From Cylindrobasidium torrendii FP15055 ss-10 (taxonomy: Eukaryota; Basidiomycota; Agaricomycetes; Agaricales; Physalacriaceae), in contig KN880582.1 in NCBI GenBank assembly GCA_000934385.1, positions 1 through 51,548 of the forward strand: 51,548 nucleotides of DNA, written 5' to 3'. Shown one piece after another: positions 20,853 to 33,108 of the stretch. The notes under the pieces were generated by a model. That model did no database searches. It was not told where the DNA came from and saw only the letters and a list, made by a program, of their open reading frames with translations. Position numbers and translations under genes: made by a program. Within the stretch, counting starts at the first letter, position 1, and every line of letters begins with the position of its first letter.

Positions 20853-23800
20853 CTAATCGAACTCTCCAACACCAGGCCCGAAGTGCTGACCCTTCTCGAG
20901 CGTGAGGTACGTGCATCCCTTCCCTCCACCGTCGCACCCAGCATAAGGAACAGTATTCCCCACCCAGTCAATGTCGACGCTCTTATATTGAACGGCAAAG
21001 AACTGGATGATAGCTGAGATGGCGATAGCGCTGTTCAACCCATCGTCAGCTCGGCGAGGGCGGAGAATGGGGGGAGCGGTGCGTACCAAGCAATAGCGGA
21101 GGCCATGACATAGTTGTACTTTGACCACCAGCCGAGATAGCGTTTCTTGATAAAGACGTTGAACGCATACGAGAGAGGAACAGCAGGCCAGATATTGCTC
21201 AAGTTGTTTGGTGCCCTGCACAATACGTTAGTCCATAGCACTATCATGAGGGTATGATATAGCTTACCAGATAAGCGCGCCAAGGAAGAACACAGGTAAG
21301 TGGAAGTACCGTGTGATAGGGAAGCGGTTGTTGAGGAAGTAGAAAACAAATGGCAGGACAAATCCGATGAGGAAACACCAGATGAGACCGTTGTAGATGG
21401 CGCCAGCACCGAACATCCTAGAGGGACCAAGCGTACCCCACAGCACCGACGCCGTAAAGAAGGTGTTGGCACCAGGACATGTGAACCTATCCGGTTGGTT
21501 TGGCGCACAGACGTCGGGGATGCTAACCATCTGGAAGTTGATCACAGCGAGACTGACGAACGTGCTGAGGAACGTCGCGACCATCTGGCACCAGAACGTA
21601 ATCTTCGGCGGGATATGTGTGTAGTGCGCGAGCTTCAAATCTTGAGCGAAGGACAGGGTGTGGGCGGTGGTCACGTAGCCGTAGGACTTGAAGAAGTTCA
21701 TGGCGTTGGCGTTGCCTGGGAACCACAGACCACCGAAGAATTCGGCGAGGACGTTGAGGGTGATTTCGGCGTTGGTGACGGCGCGGATGATGCCGACGGG
21801 TACACAGAAGATGAGCGCGAGAAGGAGACCGTATAAGACGACAGCGGGAGAGGTGTGTGTAGGGTAGGCTCCGACGCCAGCAGCGCCGATACCAATAGAG
21901 ATGACAAGTACACTGTGAAAAATGTCAGGGTCTCGAAGGATACAGTGAAGAAACAAACAAACATCATGTAGTGCCATTCCGGCACTTCTTTATACTTCGA
22001 CATGAGACGGCTATGCACGTCGTATTTTGCATCTGCTGTAAAGCTCTTGCGCGCAAGAATGTTCTTGAATCCCTGCCAAATTTCGTGCCGGTGATAGAGA
22101 ATCGAATGCGAAATAGTGGACGAGTATGCAGCAACTAGGATGAGATCAGTACCCCATTGAACTCAGAGCGTTTTCCTACTCACAGAAGAAGCCGTACAAC
22201 AGAATATTGCTAGCAGCGAGATACGCAGGAGAGTATTGCTTGAACGCCTCATGATCGAACAAGGTATTGTCATCGACAGCGAGGGAGACGTTATATCGTG
22301 CGCCTGTGTTGTCGAAAACGCCGTTCGAGTTGATGGGTAGGTATCCAGTATACCACACATTGTTCACCCAGAGGGCGACGATGATGGGCAGGGTTAATAA
22401 ACAACCGAAGAAGAGGTTGACTGTCGTGTAGAACGGATTGATGATGGGGTCGCCTTGTACGGTAATCTGGTTGTAGTCGAATGTCGGGATGGGATTAAGG
22501 CCAAGTCCACCTGTGCTGGCGACGCTGCCGGTGATGGCGGCGAGCAGAACATTCTGCGGGGCAATCCAAGTCATCCAGTTGAAGTACGATAGAGCTTGGA
22601 AGATGTAGCTGTCGGAGGTGAGCACAGTCGCGAGGGGGATATGAAAGCACGTACTTGGGGAACCAGAAGTAGACGAACATGCCAACGAAGACATATGCAA
22701 AGAAGCGCATCCTGGAGACGGCCCACCCACTGACTACGGCGTTGCTGTCCGAGTGGAAGGCACGCTGAAAGCAAGATGTCAGTGTACTGTGCACGGGAAA
22801 GGACCGGGACATACGTTCAGAGCGATAGTGGCAAGGTTATTGGGCCAGATAGCATGTGCAGGGTAGACCAAAAAGCGGCGTGTGACTCCAGCGAGGCCAT
22901 AACCAATGAAGTTGGTCGAAAGCGAAACTACCTTGGCGTCAGATACAAAGCACGCATGCAGAAAATAGTTGCCTACTCAGAGCCTGATAGCCAAAGTTCT
23001 TGGCCCATTTCTGGTTGAAGAAACGCTCGGGATACTGAACCCAGAGAATGTACTTTGTGTATGGTGTGCTGAACAGACGCGGAAGTAAGTGAAAGATCGC
23101 AATGAGAAGGCAATAATGCGACATACCTGAACCCGACGTTCGCCATGATGGTGATGACCATGTGTTCCTTCATGTTGAAGGGACCACTGAAGCTAATGAG
23201 CTCGAGCGCACCAAAGGATGTGAGGATTGCGTACGGGTTCAGCGACAAAGTTTCTCCACCGGTGAAGGGGATGGTGAAGCTCCAGTCCGGGAGGAATCTC
23301 TCACAGGCCTTTCCGACTGGATAGGCAAGCAATTGAGCAACGTTGGCGTAGATGGTGATACCGGGTTGGCGAATGCTGAAGAACTGGTTGATGAAGGCGC
23401 CTCCAGCAACGTAGATCAAGCCAATAACGAAGGCGCGGATGGTGAATGATGGAAGAGTGGGGTCGTCCGTGGCAGATACGACTGCGCGCACTTCGGCGTA
23501 CGGCGAATTCTGCGGGACATTAGAAGCAGCATGATAAGGTTATACAAAAGACGCACTATCATCACTAGGGCTGCTTCTATCTTCACCTCCTCGTAGAGCT
23601 TGGCGTAGGCAACGGGGTCGGCTTTGATGGACTCGTCGAACAAGTATTGCCTGACGAGCGCCATGGCCCGCGTCGGGAAGTTCTGGTAGCATGATTAGGT
23701 TGATAAAGAGGGCGTGTGTTGTGAGGGACGTACAGGATCTTGCGAATGAGCCTTCACGATATGGTTGAGGCAGTCATCCACATCCTCCTGGGTGAGTCCC

Positions 23801-24022
23801 TCCGCGTAGGCCATGGCCTGCTCGACATCAGCCGCGAGTGCATTGACATCGTCCCCGACGTCGGCCTAAGCTGTATCATTAGTATCTGCGCCTCTCGTTG
23901 AGTTGTTCACCCACAACTTCGGCGGAGAAATGTTTCTCGTCGATGGAGCTGCCATTATCGTGGACGACGGGCTCGGGGGACCCTGCGACGTGCTTCTTCT
24001 CATCGAACTTCTCGTCAGACAT
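20853..24022 (-). CDS. OPT-family oligopeptide transporter
   Basis: A multi-exon gene of about ten exons. The first three are firm: 24022-23915, 23865-23734 and one starting at 23682. The N-terminus is a hydrophilic acidic tail starting MSDEKFDEKK, and many membrane segments follow. Family signs are SLNPYAILTSFGALELISFSGPFNMKEH, KWAKNFGYQ, IPPKITFWCQMVATF, PNQPDRFTCPGANTFFTAS, WGTLGPSRMFG, the helix LPFVFYFLNNRFP, and the end CTYLTLEKGQHFGPG. OPT proteins are proton-coupled plasma-membrane or vacuolar importers of tetra- and pentapeptides, glutathione or metal chelates, with 12-16 helices. Which substrate this one carries cannot be read from the sequence. No frame break was seen. The exon count in the middle is approximate. 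Confidence 0.9.
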
Positions 24023-25526
24023 GGCTACAGTCTGGGAAGGAGAGTCGGGATGGACGAGGGGGGCGAAGGAAAGGCCTGGGCCGGGATCAAGAGAAGCATA
24101 TGTACTTATAGCTGTCCCGGACGATGGGATAGTAGATGGACCGGAGCATGATGGGGAGCTTGTACCTCATGCGTTATCTACGTGCGAATACCAGCATGCG
24201 GAGATTTAGAGGGAATGAGTGGTGCACGCGACCCAAGCATACCTACCAAAATATTTATTTCGCAATTGAGGGGGAAAGTTCTTGGCAAAATGGTAGCAAT
24301 GTGTTCAACAGATAGCGGAGCTGGTCCAGACTAGTATGACCCATTTCATGGATAGATAGCGCATTTGTGGACGAGTTGGTAGCTGTGGCCGGACATGGCG
24401 GGAGAAGACAGACCTTGGTGATGATCATGCCGCTTGGCTTGCAACCGCCGATCGCTCCCGCCACTGCACCAAGAACCACGGAAAATAAAGTTTATAAGGC
24501 TATATGTACAAGTTGTGTCCTACTCGTACCCACTTCCTCTTCCGCTTGTAATTCCTGCCAAAAGAACACCATGCGCACCCTGTAGCTTCCGCTTTAGCTG
24601 GACCTACTCAATTCGGGACACACAGGCTGCCAAGGCGTACAAGGCACTTTTCCAACTCCAACTGTGTGCCATCCGTGTGCAATCCTATCGACTGAGTTGC
24701 ACACTCGAGTGATTATACGCATGAGTGGCGTCAACGCAGCCACAACTTCGAATCGCTATCTACCAATCGCAAGCAATCAGCGCACATGGAGCCGTCAAGG
24801 TATCCCGTTCGCCCTCAGCTGGCATGGAATCCTTTCTCCCCCTTCTTGCTCCCGCGAAAGTAAGTACCTGTCTCGTGCGGGCGTGTACAGGCAGGATCCG
24901 CTCCAGTCCCTCATCGTATCGCCATCCTCCTCCGCTCGGTCGCAAAATATCCGCGTAGCACACTTCGAGCCTAGGTATCCCACCGATTCCGTCGTACATT
25001 TCAACTCATGCACATTCTCAGGAATTTTGAACAACGTTTGTATTTCCACCCAACTACACACATGAAACACCACGGATAAGACAACCGTCTCTGTAAGCAA
25101 AGAACAATGGGAATACTGATGAGCTTCGATCGCAGCGCGAGATTTTATAATTTATGTTTAAGCTGTGCTCGTGGGTGAAACTTGAGCTTGAGCTTGAGGC
25201 TTAAATTTAATGTCTTTGATATGGCTGCGAATTTTACCATTTCGAACGCCCCATAATCATGCATGCAATAGACCTCTCGCTAGCAGTATGATCATTCGTT
25301 GGCACCACAGTGGCATTCAATGGCGAAACCTAACGGTCAACATCGGCTTGCCAAAGCCGGATCTCAAACTCAACTGCACAAGGTCTCAAGCTAAAGCCTC
25401 ATACCACTCCGATGATATATACGCGTGTAAATGAAGCCGTATAGATATAGCACTACGATAAAGGAGCGGACAGCGTACATCCCAGTCGCCCATACCACAC
25501 ATACATACACAAGCCACTCTCTATGC
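24023..25526. other. 1.5-kb gap, no supported gene
   Basis: This contains the OPT promoter (left) and the 3' end of the RhoGAP gene (right). Overlapping short frames at 24434-25100 show no domain and no consistent exon chain. Confidence 0.45.
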
Positions 25527-27859
25527 TCAACGCTTCGAAGGAACCTCATTCGTCGGCGTCTCTATATCCGATCCTTCGTCCGAGCCCTCCTTCTCCTTCG
25601 CACTCCCCGGAATCGAAGGCACAGGCGGCGCATCACTCGGGGCAGAAAAAAATCCCTCCGCAGTGACCCCAATCGCCTCCACTCCCGCCCCTGCACCCTT
25701 CCCGTTCTTCACAGTGCCCCTCCCAATACTGATGCTCCCCTTCTTTCCACCAGTGCCAAATGTAAACCCATGGTCAATGGACAGCGTCGACCGCGCCCTC
25801 GACGGTGTCGCGTCACCTGATCCAATCGACGGCGGCGCAGCCACCACTGACCGCGACGAGCTCCCAGACAGCGTACTCCGATGCCTTGGCTTGAACCCAG
25901 CCTTTTCCCATGCACTCGGCGCGCCAGTAACAGACGGCCGTGACGCATGGCCCAGCGGCATCACCAGCATCCGGTCATCCAGCGAGTCCTCCTCATCATC
26001 ACCCAACACATACCGCGGATCCGTTATACTGCCCACGCTCATCCTATTATCCTCCGACGCATGCGAAAGATGCGCTGCAGGCCGTGCAAAACTCGGCGGC
26101 AAAGCCTCACTGCGGTCCCGGACTTCATCGAATATCTCGTAGTACCGTGAAATGCAGAGCTTCACGACCGTGCCCAGCGTTGTCTTGTTCTCAGACAGAG
26201 CAGCCTTATTGCTGGACGTGGTGGAGTACATAGACGCGCCGCCCTGTACTACACACATCATCACATCCTTCGTCGGGCTCGAAGACTTGACCAAGTTGGG
26301 TGTAAGCACCACAGCCAGGTTGTGCGCATCCATGCGATTGGATGTCGACCGCAACGACACTTCATGCATCAAGTCTACAATTTGTTAGCATACACCACGT
26401 TGTCATGCATCTATGCACTCACTAAGCACAGAACTGACGAGGATGTAGACACAGGGTTCCAATTCAGGCAGCAACACCTCGCGAACATAGGCAACGGCGG
26501 TCATATCATTCGCATCGCTGCTGACGTCGGGACATCGTCGAATAAGAGCATAGAGCTCCTCCCCGAACACAGGCTCCGGAAGGTCGCGTAGGAACTTCTT
26601 GATGAGGACCGCCGCCAAGTGGGGGTCACCAAAGTTCTCTAGACTCACAACATTGCCACGGTCGTATGCGTCTTGGGCGGCTCGTAGGAGGGCTGAGGAT
26701 GGTGAACGACGGAACAAGCCCTCCTCATTGAGGCCGGTATCACGAAGAAATTGTATAGCGTCCTTGACAGGACGAGGAAGAGGCGCATTTTCGCCAGACG
26801 AGCCCATAAGGTCGGCCAACGGGACACCAAATGTTGAAGATGACACTGCCACGGGAAGGATGATCTTGCGTTCGTGTTTGGTATTCTCCCTGGAAGATGT
26901 CAGAGTCTTCATGGATGCGATGAGGCCTTGACGCACTGATACACGGGGGCTGGTATGTCTATCTGAGTGATGGGAACTTCTGTTGCCAGTTCGGAGAGGG
27001 TGTCCATGTACGTAATCTTGCGAAAGAATTTGGGGGATATAATGGCACCGGCAAGGGAGAAAAGCACTAAATAAAATGAGGTGAGGCGGAGGTGAGGCCG
27101 ACGAATTCCGAAACATACTCTTCGTGAAAAATGTCGAGTGGACAATGTACTGCGACAATTGAGTACACATAGTGGAAGGCACAAGTGTACCGGCTCACCA
27201 AGCGCTTCAGGTTCTTTCGATAGTTGCGGTTCAGGCCGCGGTATGCTTTCCAGACCCAATTCCATCCTGGGGTATGGCGGCTTCCTGCCGCAAAAAATAC
27301 AACGGTATAATCTGCCTCAACTAAAGACGGTGTGAGAGGGGCATCCAAATAGCAATGTGAGACGCACCATAGAGGTTGAGGTAGGATAGAACTCGTGAGA
27401 GAAGGAGGTCGTAATTAACATCCCGTGGATCGGGAAGCGCAGACGCATTGAGGATAACCCTTGGAAGAAAATGAGAAATTGATAGATTGACGTATTGGCT
27501 ACCGACATGGGGCGCGTTCTGAGGTAAGAATGAGATGAAATATCATGGAAGAGGAGCCAAGTGACGCACTCGTAGTCAACGCCTGCCTGGAAGATGAGAC
27601 GCCCAATCACATCCTGGACGCGGGCCAGCTCATTCTGATTTCCCTGCTCCATCGTACGCTTCGACTTGGCCCATGGCGCGTTGAAGAAATTGCTGCGCTT
27701 GGGAGACTCCGCGTCGGCGTACGGAGTGTGATTGTGGGCGTTGTGGGCAAATGCGGTCGACGGCGAGGAAGGAGCAGACGGCGACATCGATAGCGCAGAT
27801 AGTCGCTGCTTCAATGTAAGCGTACTTGGCGGCATGCGGCGTTGGTTTCCATGGTCCAT
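25527..27859 (-). CDS. CRAL-TRIO/RhoGAP protein (p50RhoGAP-like)
   Basis: Eight exons (27859-27570, 27518-27507, 27459-27368, 27320-27199, 27149-27119, 27066-26937, 26889-26423, 26374-25527) join in frame to 663 aa. The second is a 12-nt microexon. After a Ser-rich N-terminus comes a CRAL-TRIO (Sec14-like) lipid-binding domain: RPMVILNASALPDPRDVNYD, YVEADYTVVFFAAG, YIVHSTFFTKMLFSLAGAII. The RhoGAP domain follows with the arginine finger in EGLFRRSPS and the conserved KKFLRDLPEPVF and NLAVVLTPNLVK. The last 250 residues are Ser/Pro-rich and disordered. Such proteins switch off Rho-type GTPases at membranes to control actin and polar growth. An inner start at 27835 (MPPSTLTLKQR) is possible. 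Confidence 0.9.
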
Positions 27860-28667
27860 CGGTGCATACATTATTCGAGCGAGTGGGGTATATACTCCTT
27901 TTAGGAGACTGGTGGGTAGCAGATAGTCGTCAAATTGGATTAGTTTTGAGCCTAAAGGACATCACATTAAGCTCGACGCTGATTATCTTAGTTACTACGC
28001 ACCGACGCGGACATGGAGGTTGAGAGCAGGTAATGATGCAACCCTAACCTCGCTTTCACATTTGATCGACATCGCGTGGCCGAAATCGTGCTGCTATTTA
28101 AGTGGTTAAGCAAAGTTGAAGTTCCATTTTGGGAAAACCTGCTAAATTCTAGCTCAATATGAACAAGCGTCCCTTTTCCGCTCACGAACCGTGCCTTCTC
28201 AGCGGCTGTGCTCACGATTAGCCCTCATCTCGGCCTTCGCTGCCCGGCATTGACTTACCTCCGACCCGCATCGTGCATATATTCACGCTTTAGTGTATTG
28301 ATACTTCGCGAGCTACCAAATAACAGGCTCCAGAAGTTCTGACTCTAGCACAGTAACTTCTGACGACATCTTGCAAGTATTCATAAGACCTCTCGAAACT
28401 CCCTTCGAGCTTTTTTTACAGATGTTAAGTACTCAAAAGATGTCTACGCTCGAGGAAAGGATCTTAGAGCCTTTCGTGATAACGAGGAACCAAGGTTTAC
28501 TAAGTAAAGTCGCTCATGAACAATGACAAAAATGAACGAGGAAATGTCGCATGTCGACTGGTACTAGTAGAAAAGGATTTCATCTTTGATCACACAGAAG
28601 TTATCAAACCTTAGCGCATGGCTCATGGACAGTGGCAATGGAGTGGATTTTCTCCCAGAAACGCGCG
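27860..28667. other. Gap, no supported gene
   Basis: This holds the RhoGAP promoter at the left. The rest has only short frames. From about 28560 on it grades into family F debris. Confidence 0.5.
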
Positions 28668-28937
28668 CGATGCATGGTGCTTTGAAGCAAGAGTTGTGCT
28701 TGGAGGACCGAGAACTTCAGTGATACCGGCTTGTGTGGGCTTCACGCGAAGCAACTGCTCGAAGCAGTCGTTCACTGGAATTTAAATTGTGGTCAAACTT
28801 GACGTGAATCATCGAGCATGCTTGGATGTTGTCGCATCGCCGCAGGGTGCGTCTCGAGAAATCGTTTCTGGACGTCTCTAGTAATGAGATGTTAGTCGTG
28901 CAGAAGAAGTATTTCAGGGTCTGGGTCCGAGACTTCG
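28668..28937. pseudogene. Two opposite fragments of family F genes
   Basis: On the plus strand 28668-28730 encodes a piece like ALKQELCLED, matching ALEKELSLDGQQPQWYR of the 32.5 kb gene but with a stop. On the minus strand 28937-28845 matches F3 around RDVQKRFLETHP with high base identity, preceded by SDPDPEI and broken by a stop in place of the Tyr-Val-Tyr part. The two pieces face each other, so this is rearranged debris rather than one gene. Confidence 0.6.
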
Positions 28938-28998
28938 CTGGAAGAGTTATAGCGAAGGCATAAATCATTAATTCCAGCTATACTTACGGAAGACTGGG

Positions 28999-29092
28999 GT
29001 CGAGCTTGAGATATCGACCCAAAGACATGGTGGCTTGACTTCGAGTCGAGTCGGCATTTGCCGCAGCACGAGCGCCTCTGCTACCGTGACCG
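28999..29092 (+). repeat. Leader repeat shared with 32447-32541
   Basis: Both stretches run from CGAGCTTGA to GCCGTGACCG-like ends. They share CGACCCAAnGnnATGGTGGCT and GTCGGCATTTGCCG. Each lies just upstream of a family F gene (29149 and 32562), so duplicated family F units carried their upstream DNA even where the coding parts belong to different subfamilies. Confidence 0.65.
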
Positions 29093-29148
29093 CGAGGACG
29101 CCCCGAGTTCATGATCAGAAATCAGTTCATTGCCTTCCACATCCCACC

Positions 29149-29703
29149 ATGCATTGCAAGCTCGATGAAGTAGAGATGGTAGCTACCGCGCAGGCACGTG
29201 CGAGGACTCTCAATATAGACCCGTTCCCCGACGAGCCGGATGTGTACGAGCGCTACCGATTGACCGCCGGCGTTGTCATTCCCCACGACGAGGTCGTCGA
29301 CTGGGACAAGCGCAATTCGAGCGACACAAACGGAACGCGCCCTGTCTGGGCGTGTGTGGGAAGATTGGCCCATGATTATTGCAGATTGACGGGCGACTGG
29401 GACGCCAACCCTTTCGTCCTTGTGTCGGCGCCATACACCGAGGGACAGCACGATGTCATGTTCGTTATGGCTACTAGGCGCGGCCAATGGACGAACAGAA
29501 ACGCTAGGTGGTGCGTGGAACATGTGTTCGACCCAGAGCTGCAGTTCCCTCCAATGCCCGAGAAAGAGAAGACGGTGCGAGAGCTTTTGATCAAGCAGTT
29601 GGGTGCGTCGTCCCGTCTATCATCCATACGACTCTCATCATATTTTTTGTATGAAGGTTTTGAGAGGCTCGGCGACTTCATCACCATTTACAGGAACAGG
29701 TAG
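29149..29703 (+). CDS. Family F small protein, copy F4
   Basis: Exons 29149-29602 and 29657-29703, 54-bp intron GTGCGT...GAAG, phase 1, 166 aa. The frame is open upstream to 29035, but homologs start at the position of this ATG, which sits in the CCCACCATG context typical of the family. Visible blocks are EMVATAQARAR, YERYRLTAGVVIPHDEVVDWDKR, LTGDWDANPFVLVSAPYTEG, HDVMFVMATRRGQWTNRNARW, VEHVFDPELQFPPMPEKEK and last exon GFERLGDFITIYRNR. No signal or membrane segment. The gene is convergent with UbiA copy 2, 337 bp away, and is the mirror partner of F6 at 41.5-42.0 kb. Function unknown. Confidence 0.78.
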   Translation: MHCKLDEVEMVATAQARARTLNIDPFPDEPDVYERYRLTAGVVIPHDEVVDWDKRNSSDTNGTRPVWACVGRLAHDYCRLTGDWDANPFVLVSAPYTEGQHDVMFVMATRRGQWTNRNARWCVEHVFDPELQFPPMPEKEKTVRELLIKQLGASSRLSSIRLSSYFLYEGFERLGDFITIYRNR

Positions 29704-30040
29704 ATAGATAGAGTATAGTCTTCAACCAAGTACTCATTGACTGCATACTTTTCTCATTCACTTTGTGTGGTCGTCCTTGATTTCTTTTGGGCGTACACCA
29801 TGTATTTTCGGACCGCGTGTCCTTTGCTCGTCTATATCCGCGAGGACACCTAGTTGACCACAAAGACAATGAGTGCTTTCATTGGCTGTCTTTGAGAAGC
29901 GCTTCATCGCAGCTAGTGTACTAATCATAGAATCGATAGAGGTACTAGTATGTGATATTATTCGGGCTTGCATCCTGCCCAAACCGTAGCATAAAATGGG
30001 TATCATGGCGGAAGGGTATACTCGCTGAGGCACTCGCTTC

Positions 30041-31173
30041 TCAGAACAGAAGAGGAACACCAGCGACCACCCTCTGTACCATCGCATCCACCACCAGTCC
30101 CATAAGAACTGCATTCCCAACCTTCGGGGTAAGAAGGAAATACTGCATGCACGACTTCGGGCTGTCGATATCCACGCTGCGTAAGTTGGCGAGGAGGGTG
30201 TAGGTCGCGTAGGCCACAGATGCGAAGAACGCGAGCCCTTGGCCGTTGAGGTATCCACCGAGCGCCATGCATGCGCCGAACCCAGTCGCAGTCGCCGCGC
30301 ACACGGGAAGGGTAGACTTCCCGAGGAAGATGGCCAGAGACTTCATCCCGATTTCGATATCCTCCAGGCGGTCCTGGTGCTGGTACGCGGTCTCGTATGT
30401 GACCGTCCACAGAGTGGCACCGATGTACATGGGAACGAGGGTTGTGTAAGGGATAGAGCCATCGGTGGTGAGGTCTGCCCAGCCCATGAAAATGCCGATG
30501 TTGAACATGAGTCCGAGAGGGATGGGTGCGAAGGACATCCAGCGTTTGCAGGTTGGATAGATCACGTAGAGTGGCCAGACCGACATTGAAATAAGCAGAC
30601 TGAAGATGTTATCAACATGGGAAGGGAAGGGAAATAAGATGCAACGTACGCTTGATGGCTCAGCATCGTAAAAGCAAGAGCGACGCCAATAATGACTTGC
30701 AGAGCGAAGAAGAGCCAAGCGCGCTCAATGGTGATGGCACCGCGGGGAATCGCACGCTTCTTCGTGCGCTCGACCTTCGCGTCGATATCATGGTCGAGGA
30801 CGTCGTCAATGGTCATGATCTGAGAGATAGGTAAGGACTTGAGCACGAATATCGAGACAAACGAACGTACCAGGCATTTGATGCCAATGCACATGAAGAA
30901 GTAGGTGATGGCACGAGTGATGGCTTCGAGTCCCGTCACATTTGACTGGGCACGGTACACCATAGCAATCGACCATGCCACGGGAAGGAAAACGGTCGCG
31001 CATCCCATGCCATTCTGAAGACGGCACAGCTCCCAGCAAGCTTGAAGCTCGGTGGAATTGGGCACAGCGAAAAGCTCGCGGAGGGACCGGGATTTGGTGG
31101 AGATCTCGTGGCGAAGGGCCTTGATACCCTGAGTCGGGTAGATAGTGTTGTGAGTAGCCGAGGTGATAGACAT
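30041..31173 (-). CDS. UbiA-type prenyltransferase, copy 2
   Basis: Exons 31173-30871, 30819-30650 and 30599-30041 have exactly the lengths of copy 1 (303, 170 and 559 nt) and give 343 aa. The proteins differ at only a few places (for example a His for Tyr in the first motif, DDVLDHDIDAKVERTKKR). The second motif HQDRLEDIEIGMKS is unchanged. The 51-bp first intron differs in sequence from copies 1 and 3 far more than the exons do, which suggests that the protein is under selection. It is a membrane enzyme for prenyl transfer or terpene cyclisation; substrate unknown. It is convergent with F4. Confidence 0.9.
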
Positions 31174-32170
31174 TGTTGGTTGAGTAGGCTGATGAAAAGA
31201 TGGGATAGTCTGAAGTTCACTGATCCGCCGACACAACCCTTAAATACGAGGCAGCCTCGTCCACTTTTTTGTCGCTGCATCCTGACGAGTGTATTCCGAG
31301 ACGGGAATCGATGGTTGAGCGGCGCGAGACGGACTCGACGCTGCCTAATTTCAGTCGTCAAGCGCCAAATCGGTCTTGCACTCAAATCGTGTAAATCACA
31401 ACATTGAATCTTGTAAGTGAAGGAATGAGATCCAAGATGTGACAAGCATTCCGCAAGATCCAGCCTTCGTCATTTGGTCGCCGTGGATAGAGATGAAGAT
31501 GAGATGCGGCAGGGCCGGCGGTGCCCCGTACGGCCAAGCCGTCTTTTGGGTGTATATGATACTGTCGACACCAGCGTCGAGGGGATAGATCGTTGCCGGA
31601 GAGTTTGTTGACGCAAAGCTAGAAGGCCTATTCGTACATGAAAGCAAGAAACAGGATTCGTCCGGCATTTACCGCAATGCGATCAAAAATCCCACTTGCC
31701 CGCCCACCGACACGGCCCGCCCCATTGTCTACGGCTATCCTTGCCACATGGCACGGTTATGTGTGTTTCCACAGAAATCACCCTGGGTATTATCCCGCAA
31801 GTGTAAATCAATCCTGTACCTCACTTCAGCTCGACCGAGAGCTGGGTATCACTGAGTACTCAGCCAGGGTAGTCGCTATGCCATAGTATGTGTATTCAAC
31901 ATTGATGTTTCGATGAGCCTATGTTCAAACCAGCACTCGAGTACTCACAATTCAACACGACGCAAGTCCAATTAGGTGATGGGCGAAGCCGCCAGTACAA
32001 TGCGAACTCGCCTTCCTTTATGTGCGCTGCCCTCCGAGCATGGATCAGTGGCATCCCGACACGCAAAGCGCTCCTACGATTGTGCGATGAGCATTACGAC
32101 CAACCATATGGGTAACTTAGGCGCTCTTTGCCGCCGTACCCAACTTTGCGACTCGGAGACAGCGGTACTG
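31174..32170 (-). repeat. Conserved upstream region of UbiA copy 2
   Basis: No gene apart from shared upstream DNA. The GC-rich block is 31479-31538. In the sense direction of UbiA it keeps the frame WPYGAPPALPHLIFISIHGD but without the nearby ATG seen in copy 1. The segment 31620-31840 is shared with copy 1 (5108-5320) and 31760-32170 with the inverted copy 3. Confidence 0.7.
31239..31246 (-). promoter_or_regulatory. TATA-like element of UbiA copy 2
   Basis: Reads TATTTAAG on the minus strand, 66 bp before the start codon, at the same place as in copy 3. Confidence 0.45.
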
Positions 32171-32561
32171 TAGAACTTGCTGATCGAAGTGAATTTAGGG
32201 CGTGCGATTTAGATGGTGTCAAATAAAATGGCACCTATGTCTTGGTGTACTCAGGTCTACTATTATGCCATCAGGGCCAGCAATAAAGGTCATAAGTGTA
32301 GGCCATACATATGTATTTGTTGTTTCGAATTTCGACGATTGGACATTTAAGAGCTTTGTCGCAAGAGGCAGCCTCATACTATAGACATACGCCCTGTGAA
32401 TATAAGGCATTATCCATGCCGATAACTTGGTCAGGCGGAGTAGTCGAGCTTGACTCGTCGACCCAAGGCTATGGTGGCTCGAGTTCGCGTCGGCGTCGAT
32501 CAAGGTCGGCATTTGCCGTAGAACGCGTCTAACGCCGTGACCGTCTTGATCACAAACCACC

Positions 32562-33100
32562 ATGTCCTTAAGTCACATCTCAAGTATAGACCTGGTTATC
32601 CGTCAGTATTTTTGTGAACAACAGTCACTAGCGACTGAGCTTTCCTAGGGAAGTCCCTGACCCAGAGCCAGGAATGCTCGCGCGGGACGAGTACGTGTAC
32701 GGACATCTCATCACCACAGACACCAAGAAACGATTCCTCGAGACACACCCTAAAGAAAGCTTTAACGGGACTGACCCATCGAGCTGTCTAGTCGGACGCG
32801 CTATGGTACTTGCAGGCCCGGGGGCGAGGAAGGTCATGATTCCCGTGTCCACCAAGGACAACGAACCGGCCAATTGCCTTGCATACATTTTCCATTCCTA
32901 TCGCCCCGGACATGGGCCGGATTTTCGCTCAACTACGCGCGAAATGTACGACGCTTTGGAGAAAGAGTTGAGCCTGGACGGTCAGCAGCCTCAGTGGTAC
33001 CGGGCTATACAAAGTGCGCGTCCATTGAGTCTATGTTCACGACTTGACTAAATGCTATACAGAAATACCGCCGCATATCGACTGGGCGGATGTGTATTAG
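32562..33100 (+). CDS. Family F small protein, copy F5
   Basis: Exons 32562-32605, 32649-33028 and 33063-33100 give 153 aa with all junctions GT-AG; introns are 43 and 34 bp, and the second is very short. The start ACAAACCACCATGTCC is nearly identical to DNA upstream of F3. Protein blocks are VPDPEPGM, EYVYGHLITTDTKKRFLETHP, NEPANCLAYIFHSYRPGHGPDFRS, LDGQQPQWYRA and the end IDWADVY. It is the closest relative of F3. If the 34-bp intron is not spliced, the protein ends as PLSLCSRLD at 33051. It may also be in early decay. Function unknown. Confidence 0.55.
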
Positions 33101-33108
33101 AGTTAATC

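Larger units (their letters stand above)
29149..32170 (+). repeat. Left arm of a 3-kb inverted repeat
   Basis: Holds F4, the 337-bp spacer, UbiA copy 2 and its upstream region. The right arm, 39035-42031, has the same parts in reverse order and orientation with almost equal spacing (334 bp). The outer match at the inner ends is ACTTTGCGACTCGGAGACAG (32143) against its reverse complement near 39045. Confidence 0.85.

Noticed and set aside
24434..25065. Possible gene upstream of the OPT transporter
   Set aside because: Three overlapping frames, none with homology or a consistent exon chain.
25663..26142. Plus-strand frame of 159 codons
   Set aside because: Antisense shadow of the RhoGAP C-terminal exon.
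29035..29148. N-terminal extension of F4 from an upstream ATG
   Set aside because: Not present in homologs, and the bases belong to a leader repeat shared with the untranslated region of F5.
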